From contig CATPAW010000222.1 in NCBI GenBank assembly GCA_955652255.1, positions 1 through 12,258 on the forward strand: a stretch of DNA of 12,258 bases, in the 5' to 3' direction. Position 1 is the stretch's first letter, and the number at the start of each line of letters is the position of its first letter. Below the pieces are notes generated by a model. That model was not told where the DNA came from. It ran no database searches and worked only from the letters and a program-made list of their open reading frames with translations. Below, piece after piece: positions 6,684 through 12,258 of the stretch. Both the position numbers and the translations under genes were made by a program. The DNA comes from an uncultured Chthoniobacterales bacterium. Its GTDB lineage: Bacteria; Verrucomicrobiota; Verrucomicrobiia; Chthoniobacterales; UBA10450.

Positions 6684-7280
6684 GTTGCGGTCATTGGAGT
6701 GGAAGTTATAGAAGCTCTGTCCGGTATTGTGGGGCGAGTGCTTCCGCCTTCGCTTTAAACGCCGCCCGGGCAGCCGCGTCGAGCTTGGGGGGCGGCGCCG
6801 TTCGGCTCGCGACGGGGACGCCGACGGCCCTGAAGAACTCTTCCTGCCCGGCAGGCGAGCACTGGCAGAGCAGCCGCACCGGTCGCTCGCTCTTGTTGTG
6901 AAACTCGTGCGGAGCATTGGCCGGGATGTTAACCGTCTCGCCGGCTCGCACGACCGATTTCGTGCCGCGGAAGGTGACCTCGATGTCGCCTTCGAGAACG
7001 GTGAACATTTCCTCAAAATCGTGGCGATGTGGAGGAGGGCCGCCGCCGGGCGGGACAAGCATGTCGATGAGGCAGTAGCGAACGGCGGTGTCTTCGCCCG
7101 TCAGAAGGATCGTGTAAGTGTCCCCCACTAATCCAATGTGAGGCAAGTTCTTGTCTTGGTTCGGTCGCGCAAGTGCAAGGTTCCGTTGGGGATCATCCGG
7201 CGGAATGGTCAAGCTTTCCGTTGTCATAGTAGTTGAGGTTTACGGTTTGGTTTTCAGGATACAGCGCGAGCAACGCCTAA
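6599..7280 (-). mobile_element. Integron gene cassette carrying a cupin gene
   Basis: A 682-bp unit defined by the integrase cleavage position in the R' core (G/TTRRRY) of site A, just after 7281, and of site B, at 6599. The single gene inside is on the same strand as the attC orientation; its ATG is 53 nt from the cassette's 5' end and its stop is 22 nt before the next R'' box, the compact layout typical of cassettes. No integrase gene or attI is visible within 12 kb, so with the decayed unit upstream it is best described as a CALIN-type array between the convergent 3' ends of ku and glnA. Confidence 0.68.
6706..7227 (-). CDS. Cassette-borne single-domain cupin protein
   Basis: 173-residue mono-cupin. 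Cupin motif 1 is GGGPPPHRHDFEEMFTVLEG (residues about 61-80), the G(X)5HXH(X)4E(X)6G pattern, giving His67, His69 and a downstream Glu as metal ligands. Motif 2 is GETVNIPANAPHEFHN (about 95-110), matching G(X)5PX(G/A)(X)2H(X)3N and supplying the fourth ligand. All four ligands are present, so metal binding is expected. Related cupins include quercetinase-like dioxygenases, isomerases and small-molecule sensors, so the reaction cannot be assigned. A C-terminal helical extension (about 145-173) contains an Ala-rich run (LDAAARAAFKAKAEAL). The gene starts at ATG 7227 with no clear ribosome binding site and is flanked by attC-like sites on both sides. It has no obvious functional link to ku or glnA, consistent with arrival as a cassette. 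Confidence 0.92.
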   Translation of the reverse strand: MTTESLTIPPDDPQRNLALARPNQDKNLPHIGLVGDTYTILLTGEDTAVRYCLIDMLVPPGGGPPPHRHDFEEMFTVLEGDIEVTFRGTKSVVRAGETVNIPANAPHEFHNKSERPVRLLCQCSPAGQEEFFRAVGVPVASRTAPPPKLDAAARAAFKAKAEALAPQYRTELL

Positions 7281-7369
7281 CGCCACAGCTCAGCTGCCGG
7301 GCCGGCTGGATGGGCTAAACTTCATGGATGGAAAAACAGCCGGCGGTCAGCTGCAGCGCTTGATTGGGC
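7275..7369 (-). repeat. attC-like recombination site A (5' of the cupin cassette)
   Basis: A 95-bp site read on the minus strand: R''-like box GCCCAAT (7369-7363; one mismatch to RYYYAAC) and perfect R' core GTTAGGC (7281-7275). Between them are two long imperfect inverted arms, plus-strand 7286-7308 and 7337-7357, sharing CAGCTG and CCGGCTG blocks, which would fold the single strand into the bulged hairpin used by integron integrases; the loop is 28 nt. The sequence AAGCGCTGCAGC next to R'' resembles the L'' region of many environmental attC sites. It ends the decayed cassette ORF upstream (stop at 7381) and begins the cupin cassette. Confidence 0.75.
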
Positions 7370-7380
7370 CCCCGAGTTAG

Positions 7381-7540
7381 TTATGTGCCACCATCGGTTA
7401 GCTTCCTCAAGAGATAAAAGTCTTGTCCACCTCCGCCTTCGATGAACTCGACGATCTCAAATCCTTTCGCCAGCTTCCCCTTTACATAAGCGAACTCGTG
7501 ATCTTTGCAATCTTACTGGTCTCATGTCTTCCTGATTCAT
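7381..7540 (-). pseudogene. Frameshifted remnant of a small cassette ORF
   Basis: On the minus strand 7512-7381 encodes DCKDHEFAYVKGKLAKGFEI followed by VEFIEGGGGQDFYLLRKL and TDGGT, then TAA, which reads like real protein (43 residues, balanced composition, a Gly-rich turn). No start codon exists in that frame: TAA at 7515-7513 closes it upstream. An ATG at 7540 (and another at 7525) opens the neighbouring frame as MNQEDMRPV, and a single extra base near 7510-7516 would explain the break, giving an original protein of about 52 residues. The TAA lies 11 nt before the R'' box of attC site A, where a cassette gene should end. I do not recognise the family. The upstream attC of this unit is missing. 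Confidence 0.5.
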
Positions 7541-7565
7541 CTGTTTTAAAGAAATCTTCTCGAAG

Positions 7566-7646
7566 TTCGTTCCGGCGGGGACGCCGAAACCAGCACGCGA
7601 GACGCCCATTCCACTTGGCTCAGGGCAGGCTCCGCGCTACCCAAGA
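7566..7646. repeat. Probable dispersed intergenic repeat downstream of glnA
   Basis: The 81 bp directly after the glnA stop hold no gene. They contain a stem with one mismatch, TTCCGGCG/CGCCGAAA around a GGGA loop (about 7569-7588), and GC-rich phrases (GCGAGACGCCCATT, GGCTCAGGGCAGGCTCCGCG) that look like intergenic repeat families rather than coding DNA. On the glnA strand the stem is followed by a T-rich stretch (ATTTCTTT) only after about 15 nt, so it is at best a weak terminator for glnA. Copies elsewhere cannot be shown from this window. Confidence 0.35.
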
Positions 7647-9068
7647 TCACACATCGTAGTACATCGAGAATTCGTACGGGTGCGGGCGTAGGCGCAGCGC
7701 GTCGTATTCCTTTTGTTTCATGTCGATCCAGTTGGCGACGAAGTCCTCGTTGAAGACATCTCCTTTGAGCAAAAATGCGTGATCGGTCTGGAGCGCTTCG
7801 ATCGCGCCGCGAAGCGAATCCGGCACACTGGCGATTTGGGCGAGTTCTTCCGGCGGCAGCTCGTAGAGATTTTTGTCGAGCGGATCGCCGGGGTCGATGC
7901 GGTTCTGGATTCCATCGAGGCCGGCCAGCAGTAGCGCAGAAAATGCGATATATGGATTTGCCGAGGCGTCCGGCGTGCGAAATTCGATTCGCTTGGCTTT
8001 TGGACTCGCCGAATAAGTCGGAATGCGAATCGCGGCGGAGCGATTGCGCGCCGAGTAGGCGAGATTGACCGGTGCTTCGAATCCGGGCACGAGCCGCTTG
8101 TAACTGTTGGTCGTCGGGTTCGTGATGCAGGTGAGGGCGGACGCGTGCCGTAAAATTCCACCGATGAAAAAGAGCGCCATGTCGCTCAAGCCGGCATAGC
8201 CATTGCCGGCAAACAGCGGCTTATCGTCTTTCCAAAGCGACATGTGGGTGTGCATGCCCGAGCCGTTGTCAGCGAAGAGCGGCTTCGGCATGAACGTGAC
8301 CGACTTGTTGTGCTTCCTGGCGACGTTGCGAATGATGTATTTGTAATACTGCATCGAATCGCCCATCACTTTGAGCGGCGCGAACCGGACATCGATCTCG
8401 GCTTGTCCGGCGGTCGCCACCTCGTGGTGTTGCTTTTCGATCGGGACGCCCGCTTTCTCGAGCTCGATGCACATTTCATTGCGGACGTCCTGCAAAGTGT
8501 CGGCCGGTGAGACCGGAAAGTAACCTTCCTTCGGGCGAATTTTGTAGCCGAGATTTGGAAATTCTTCGCGCGCGCTGTTCCAATGTCCCTCCACACTATC
8601 GACAAGATGAAACGAGGAGTTGGCCGCGTAACTGAACCGCACGTCGTCAAAAATAAAAAACTCGGCTTCCGGCCCGAAGAACGCCGTGTCTCCGATTCCG
8701 GTGCTCTTCAAGTACGCTTCCGCTTTTTCGGCCACGCCGCGTGGATCGCGATCATAAGGCTCACGCGTGATTGGATCGACAATCGTGCAAATGAGACTGA
8801 GCGTCGGTTCCGCATTAAAGATGTCGATCCAAGCGGTCGCCGGATCGGGTATCACCAGCATGTCGGACGCGTTAATTACCTTCCACCCCCGGATGCTCGA
8901 GCCGTCGAAACCGATCCCATCCGTGAAAATGTCTTCGTTGTACTCGGTGAGCGTGGTCGTGAAATGCTGCCAGGTTCCGGGCAGGTCGGTGAACTTGAAG
9001 TCCACAAGTTTCACGTTGCTGTCCTTGATCATTTTGTTGACGTCGGAGGGAGTTTTTTCTTTGGCCAT
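7647..9068 (-). CDS. glnA: Type I glutamine synthetase
   Basis: 473-residue cytoplasmic dodecameric enzyme that makes glutamine from glutamate, ammonia and ATP. The N-terminal beta-grasp domain (about 15-100) carries DGIGFDGSSIRGW (50-62) and the catalytic domain holds FFGPEAEFFIFD (130-141), the metal-binding Glu residues, and GQAEIDVRFAPL (221-232). NGSGMHTHMSLW (268-279) is the ATP/glutamate site. NPTTNSYKRLVPGFEAPVNL and SASPKAKRIEFRTPDASANP contain the catalytic Glu-flap and active-site Arg. KNLYELPPEE places Tyr402 at the adenylylation site of GSI-beta enzymes, so GlnE control is expected. Length is normal. The ATG at 9068 has no clear Shine-Dalgarno sequence. It lies 114 bp downstream of glnB on the same strand, across an unusual repeat-filled spacer. 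Confidence 0.98.
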   Translation of the reverse strand: MAKEKTPSDVNKMIKDSNVKLVDFKFTDLPGTWQHFTTTLTEYNEDIFTDGIGFDGSSIRGWKVINASDMLVIPDPATAWIDIFNAEPTLSLICTIVDPITREPYDRDPRGVAEKAEAYLKSTGIGDTAFFGPEAEFFIFDDVRFSYAANSSFHLVDSVEGHWNSAREEFPNLGYKIRPKEGYFPVSPADTLQDVRNEMCIELEKAGVPIEKQHHEVATAGQAEIDVRFAPLKVMGDSMQYYKYIIRNVARKHNKSVTFMPKPLFADNGSGMHTHMSLWKDDKPLFAGNGYAGLSDMALFFIGGILRHASALTCITNPTTNSYKRLVPGFEAPVNLAYSARNRSAAIRIPTYSASPKAKRIEFRTPDASANPYIAFSALLLAGLDGIQNRIDPGDPLDKNLYELPPEELAQIASVPDSLRGAIEALQTDHAFLLKGDVFNEDFVANWIDMKQKEYDALRLRPHPYEFSMYYDV

Positions 9069-9168
9069 AGTGCTTCGTTGAAGGGTTTAAGCGTTGAAGT
9101 GTCAAAAAAATTAAAACGCTGAAGTGTTGAAACCGCTTTATCGCTTTATCGCTTCAACGCTTCAACCG
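9069..9168. repeat. Octamer tandem repeats in the glnB-glnA spacer
   Basis: Read on the minus strand, 9166-9135 is four consecutive octamers: two GTTGAAGC then two GATAAAGC. Related heptamers GTTGAAG occur on the plus strand at 9077-9083 and 9093-9099. As a result AAGCGTTGAAG (9089-9099) and CTTCAACGCTT (9152-9162) form a perfect 11-bp inverted repeat with a 52-nt loop, so the mRNA between glnB and glnA can fold just ahead of the glnA start. An AT-rich run (CAAAAAAATTAAAA) sits in the loop. Confidence 0.75.
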
Positions 9169-9169
9169 A

Positions 9170-9187
9170 TTTAGCGCAAGCGCTAAA
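9170..9187 (-). other. Hairpin overlapping the glnB stop codon
   Basis: TTTAGCGC AA GCGCTAAA is a perfect 8-bp inverted repeat with a 2-nt centre, and the glnB TAG (9185-9183) is part of one arm. No T-run follows on the minus strand, so it is not a standard terminator. It could mark an mRNA processing or partial-termination point that sets the glnB:glnA ratio. Confidence 0.5.
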
Positions 9188-9521
9188 CCGCTTTCTCGCC
9201 GATCTCTTCCGTACGGATGCGCACCGCGTGTTCCACTGGAAGCACAAAAACTTTCCCGTCACCGATCTTGCCGGTCTTTGCCGCCGCCACCACAACGCTG
9301 ACCGCTTTCTCCACCATGTCGTCTGCCAGCACGACTTCCACTTTCACTTTCGGCAAAAAATCGACCGTGTATTCGCTGCCGCGATAAATCTCGGTGTGGC
9401 CCTTCTGCCGGCCGAACCCTTTTACTTCGGTGACGGTCATCCCTTCGATGCCGAGCTCGGCCAGCGCTTCCTTGACCTCCTCGAGTTTGAACGGCTTGAT
9501 GATCGCTTCCAGTTTTTTCAT
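9183..9521 (-). CDS. glnB: Nitrogen regulatory protein P-II
   Basis: 112-residue trimeric PII signal protein that senses 2-oxoglutarate and ADP/ATP and relays nitrogen status to partners such as GlnE, NtrB or ammonium channels. MKKLEAIIKPFKLEEVKEAL is the classic N-terminus. The T-loop GFGRQKGHTEIYRGSEYTVDFLPK (35-58) includes Tyr51, the uridylylation site. The B-loop TGKIGDGKVFV (about 83-93) and the C-loop VRIRTEEIGEKAV complete the nucleotide site. GlnB and GlnK cannot be separated by sequence alone; linkage to glnA rather than amtB favours GlnB. The ATG at 9521 fits the family exactly, with no evident Shine-Dalgarno sequence. The gene is divergent from dnaE (159-bp spacer). Confidence 0.97.
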   Translation of the reverse strand: MKKLEAIIKPFKLEEVKEALAELGIEGMTVTEVKGFGRQKGHTEIYRGSEYTVDFLPKVKVEVVLADDMVEKAVSVVVAAAKTGKIGDGKVFVLPVEHAVRIRTEEIGEKAV

Positions 9522-9620
9522 GTCGATTTAAACTTCGCGGCGCGCGGTCCCTTGCAATCGAAAGCTGAACGCGGCACGCGCTCTCTTAACAACACAACGC
9601 GACGGATGCAATCACGATTT

Positions 9621-9647
9621 TTCTGCGCCCAGGCGCGGAAATTTTTT
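9621..9647 (+). terminator. Intrinsic-terminator-like hairpin upstream of dnaE
   Basis: TTCTGCGC (9621-9628) pairs with GCGCGGAA (9633-9640) as an 8-bp stem with one G-T wobble and a CCAG loop, followed by A and six T (9642-9647). It points in the plus direction, yet no plus-strand gene lies within 2 kb upstream. It could insulate dnaE from antisense transcription of glnBA, or act as a leader attenuator if dnaE transcription starts further upstream. Confidence 0.6.
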
Positions 9648-9672
9648 GCCAAATGTGTGCGCGGTCTATACT
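9645..9672 (+). promoter_or_regulatory. Candidate dnaE promoter
   Basis: A good -10 box TATACT (9667-9672) is preceded by TTTGCC (9645-9650, 16-bp spacing) or TTGCCA (9646-9651, 15 bp) as a weak -35. The -10 box ends 8 nt before the dnaE ATG (9681), so initiation about 7 nt downstream would fall at or next to the ATG and give a leaderless message. The -35 overlaps the T-run of the upstream hairpin. Confidence 0.4.
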
Positions 9673-9680
9673 GAAAGTTA

Positions 9681-12258
9681 ATGCCGCGCGACTCTTTCGT
9701 TCATCTGCACCTGCACACCGAATATTCGCTGCTGGATGGTGCGGTGCGGATGAAGGAGTTAATGAAAAAAGCGGCGGAATTTAAAATGCCGGCGGTGGCG
9801 ATGACCGATCACGGCAATCTTTTTGGCGCGATCGAATTTTACCAGGAAGCGGAGAAGGCCGGGGTCAAGCCGATCATTGGCTGCGAAGCCTACGTCGCGC
9901 CGCGTTCACACAAAGACCGATCGAGTTCGATGCGCGAGGCGGCGTATCACTTCACCTTGCTGGCGCGGGACGAAACCGGCTACCACAATCTCATCAAGTT
10001 AATTTCAACCGCGCACCTCGACGGGTTTCATTATCGGCCGAGGATCGACAAAGAGCTCCTGGCCGCGCATTCCAATGGATTGATCGGTCTGAGCGGTTGT
10101 CTGGCCAGTGAAGTGAATTCGTCGATTCAGGCAAACAAGATCGACAACGCAAAACAAGCGGCGGCGGAATATCGCGATATTCTCGGTGCGGAAAATTTCT
10201 TCATGGAATTGCACGACCACGGCATGGAAGAGCAGCGGAAATGTAATCAAGTTCTGCCGCGGATCGCGCAAGACCTGGGCATCGGTTTGGTGGCGGCCAA
10301 CGATGTTCATTTTCTGAGGCGCAGCGATCATGACGCGCATGACGTCATGCTTTGCATCGGCACCGGAAAAATGGTGCAAGACGAAAACCGCATGCGCTAT
10401 GCGCCGGAACTTTATTTCAAATCGTCCGAGGAAATGCGCGAGTTGTTCAAAGATTTTCCGGAAGCGATTACAAATACCCTGGAGATCGCGGAGGGCTGCA
10501 ATTTAGAGATCGAATTCGGGAAATCGAAATATCCGGAGTATCCGGCGCCGGAAGGACTTTCGCGCGAAGGCTACCTGCGCCAGCTTTGCGCGAAAGGCTT
10601 ACAGCAGCGTTACGGCGACCGCGCCACCATCGACAATCAGCTTTCGCAGCGCCTCGATTACGAATTGGGCGTTCTCGAAAAAACGGGGTTTGTCAGCTAC
10701 ATTCTGATCGTCTGGGATTTCATCCATTTTGCCAAAGAGCGCAAAATTCCCGTTGGCCCCGGCCGCGGCTCGGCCGCGGGTTCGATCGTCGCTTACGTTC
10801 TCGGCATCACCGACATCGATCCTCTGCAATATGGATTGATCTTCGAACGTTTTCTCAATCCCGAACGCATCTCGCCACCCGATATCGACGTCGATTTTTG
10901 CGAGGCGCGTCGCGGGGAAGTTCTTGAATATGTTCGCCGGAAATATGGTGAGCGCCGGGTGGCTCAGATCATCACGTTTGGAAAACTGAAAGCGAAGAGC
11001 GTAGTCCGCGACGTCGGGCGCGTGATGGGGCTGCCGTACGCTGCGGCCGACCGCATCGCGAAGATGATTCCGAATGAATTGAACATCACGCTGGATTCAG
11101 CCGCGGAGAAAAATGCCGAACTGAAACGCGCGATCGCGACTGAGAAGGAAACGAAGCAACTCTTTGAGTACGGCAAAATTCTTGAAGGCTTGTCCCGTAA
11201 CGCCGGCGTGCACGCGGCCGGCGTCGTCATCGCCGATCGCGACCTGACTGAATACATCCCGCTCTGTCGCGATGTGAAAGGCAACGACGTCATCAGTCAA
11301 TATCCGATGGGGCCGCTCACTGATCTCGGCCTGCTGAAAATGGATTTTCTCGGATTGAAGACGCTAACCGTGATCGAAGACACGCTCGCGCTTATTCATA
11401 AACGCGATCCGGATTTTTCTCTGGAGTATATTCCGCTCGATGATCCCGCCACATTTGCGCTCTACAACCGGGGCGAGACGATTGGCCTTTTCCAGATGGA
11501 ATCCGGCGGGATGACCAGTTTGTCGAAGCAACTCGATGTGAAAAAACTGGATGACATCATCGCATTGATTGCGCTCTATCGGCCCGGCCCGATGGAACTG
11601 ATCCCGGAATTTGTAAAAGCGAAGAAAGGAATTACGCCGATAAAATACCTCCATCCGCTGCTCGAAGAAATTTGCGCCGACACCTACGGCGTCATGATCT
11701 ACCAGGAGCAAGTGATGGCGGCGGCGAGCAAACTCGCCGGTTACTCACTTGCGCAAGCCGATCTGCTCCGCCGCGCCATGGGCAAAAAGGACAAGGAGAA
11801 GATGGCGAAGGAGCGCAAAAACTTTATCGAAGGCTGCACCAAGACAAACAAAATCCCGGAGAAAAAAGCGAACGCGATCTTCGATTTACTCGAAAAATTT
11901 GCCGGCTACGGATTCAACAAGAGTCATAGCGCAGCCTACGGCGTCGTCAGTTATCACACGGCCTATCTCAAAGCGCATTATCCGGTTGAATTTATGGCCG
12001 GTTTGTTGAGTAACGAAATTAACAACACCGAAAAAATTTCTGTCTTCGTCGGCGAATGCAAACGCATGGGGATCTCCATTTTGCCGCCCGACATCAATCG
12101 CAGCGGTTTGAAATTCATCCCGGAATCGCAAAATGGAAAGATGTTGATCCGCTACGGCCTCGCTGCGATCAAGCATGTCGGTGAAAGCGCCATGGAAATG
12201 TCCATCCAGGAACGCGGGCGCGGCAGCGATTTCGCTTCGCTGGAAGATTTTTGTGGAC
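9681..12258 (+). CDS. dnaE: DNA polymerase III alpha subunit (3' end outside window)
   Basis: Catalytic subunit of the replicative C-family polymerase. 859 complete codons are present of an expected 1100-1200, running off the right edge. The N-terminal PHP domain starts FVHLHLHTEYSLLDGAV (His8, His10 and His12 in the HxH region) with AMTDHGNLFGA soon after. The palm domain has VGPGRGSAAGSIVAY (358-372) and PPDIDVDFCEARRGEV, whose Asp401 and Asp403 fit the catalytic aspartates of E. coli DnaE. NAGVHAAGVVI, MDFLGLKTLTVI, ALYRPGPMELIPEF, YGVMIYQEQVM and GYGFNKSHSAAYGVVSYHTAYLKAHYP are all conserved polIII motifs. The missing part should contain the OB-fold and tau-binding tail. The ATG at 9681 matches the family N-terminus. 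No ribosome binding site is visible, and a -10 box lies only 8 nt upstream. Confidence 0.98.
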   Translation, partial: MPRDSFVHLHLHTEYSLLDGAVRMKELMKKAAEFKMPAVAMTDHGNLFGAIEFYQEAEKAGVKPIIGCEAYVAPRSHKDRSSSMREAAYHFTLLARDETGYHNLIKLISTAHLDGFHYRPRIDKELLAAHSNGLIGLSGCLASEVNSSIQANKIDNAKQAAAEYRDILGAENFFMELHDHGMEEQRKCNQVLPRIAQDLGIGLVAANDVHFLRRSDHDAHDVMLCIGTGKMVQDENRMRYAPELYFKSSEEMRELFKDFPEAITNTLEIAEGCNLEIEFGKSKYPEYPAPEGLSREGYLRQLCAKGLQQRYGDRATIDNQLSQRLDYELGVLEKTGFVSYILIVWDFIHFAKERKIPVGPGRGSAAGSIVAYVLGITDIDPLQYGLIFERFLNPERISPPDIDVDFCEARRGEVLEYVRRKYGERRVAQIITFGKLKAKSVVRDVGRVMGLPYAAADRIAKMIPNELNITLDSAAEKNAELKRAIATEKETKQLFEYGKILEGLSRNAGVHAAGVVIADRDLTEYIPLCRDVKGNDVISQYPMGPLTDLGLLKMDFLGLKTLTVIEDTLALIHKRDPDFSLEYIPLDDPATFALYNRGETIGLFQMESGGMTSLSKQLDVKKLDDIIALIALYRPGPMELIPEFVKAKKGITPIKYLHPLLEEICADTYGVMIYQEQVMAAASKLAGYSLAQADLLRRAMGKKDKEKMAKERKNFIEGCTKTNKIPEKKANAIFDLLEKFAGYGFNKSHSAAYGVVSYHTAYLKAHYPVEFMAGLLSNEINNTEKISVFVGECKRMGISILPPDINRSGLKFIPESQNGKMLIRYGLAAIKHVGESAMEMSIQERGRGSDFASLEDFCG

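Noticed and set aside
7423..7659. Plus-strand open frame of 78 codons with a hydrophobic stretch
   Set aside because: Opposite to the cassette ORF remnant and crossing the repeat into the glnA stop. The minus-strand frame reads as more convincing protein and fits the attC orientation.
1..12258. CRISPR arrays, tRNA, rRNA, prophage or toxin-antitoxin genes
   Set aside because: No regularly spaced direct repeats, cloverleaf sequences, rRNA motifs or phage/toxin signatures were seen; the only repeats are the short elements listed.

Overview
The window looks like chromosomal DNA of a moderately GC-rich bacterium. The mix of genes (an EgtB-type ergothioneine enzyme, a long LOG-family protein, Ku, TatA next to an acyl carrier protein, type I glutamine synthetase with PII), the frequent absence of Shine-Dalgarno sequences and the palindromic intergenic repeats suggest a soil Verrucomicrobiota member, possibly near Chthoniobacterales. 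That placement is an inference; no rRNA or other definitive marker is present.

Layout, left to right. (1) Minus strand, 1-1546: a small acidic hypothetical protein whose stop overlaps the TTG start of egtB; egtB runs off the left edge. (2) Plus strand, 1609-3635: an alpha/beta hydrolase, then a LOG-family Rossmann protein, separated by a 74-bp palindromic repeat that supplies the hydrolase stop codon. (3) Minus strand, 5552-3624: tatA, an acyl carrier protein and a GT4 glycosyltransferase, the last overlapping the LOG gene tail to tail by 12 bp. (4) Plus strand, 5717-6577: a bacterial Ku. (5) 6593-7646, between the convergent 3' ends of ku and glnA: a small integron-like array with no integrase in view. 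It has two attC-like recombination sites in the same orientation, one complete gene cassette carrying a mono-cupin protein, one decayed cassette ORF and a further intergenic repeat. (6) Minus strand, 9521-7647: glnB (PII) and glnA, separated by a spacer made of octamer repeats and hairpins. Both regulatory tyrosines, of PII and of GS, are conserved, so the classical uridylyltransferase/adenylyltransferase nitrogen cascade is expected. (7) Plus strand, 9681 to the right edge: dnaE, the replicative polymerase III alpha subunit, preceded by a terminator hairpin and by a -10 box so close to the ATG that the mRNA may be leaderless.

Most genes are core or housekeeping functions. The most unusual segment is 6593-7540, which I read as a CALIN-type (attC cluster lacking an integrase) remnant of a chromosomal integron. 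The cupin gene sits exactly as a cassette gene should: its ATG lies 53 nt inside the cassette and its stop lies 22 nt before the next attC site.
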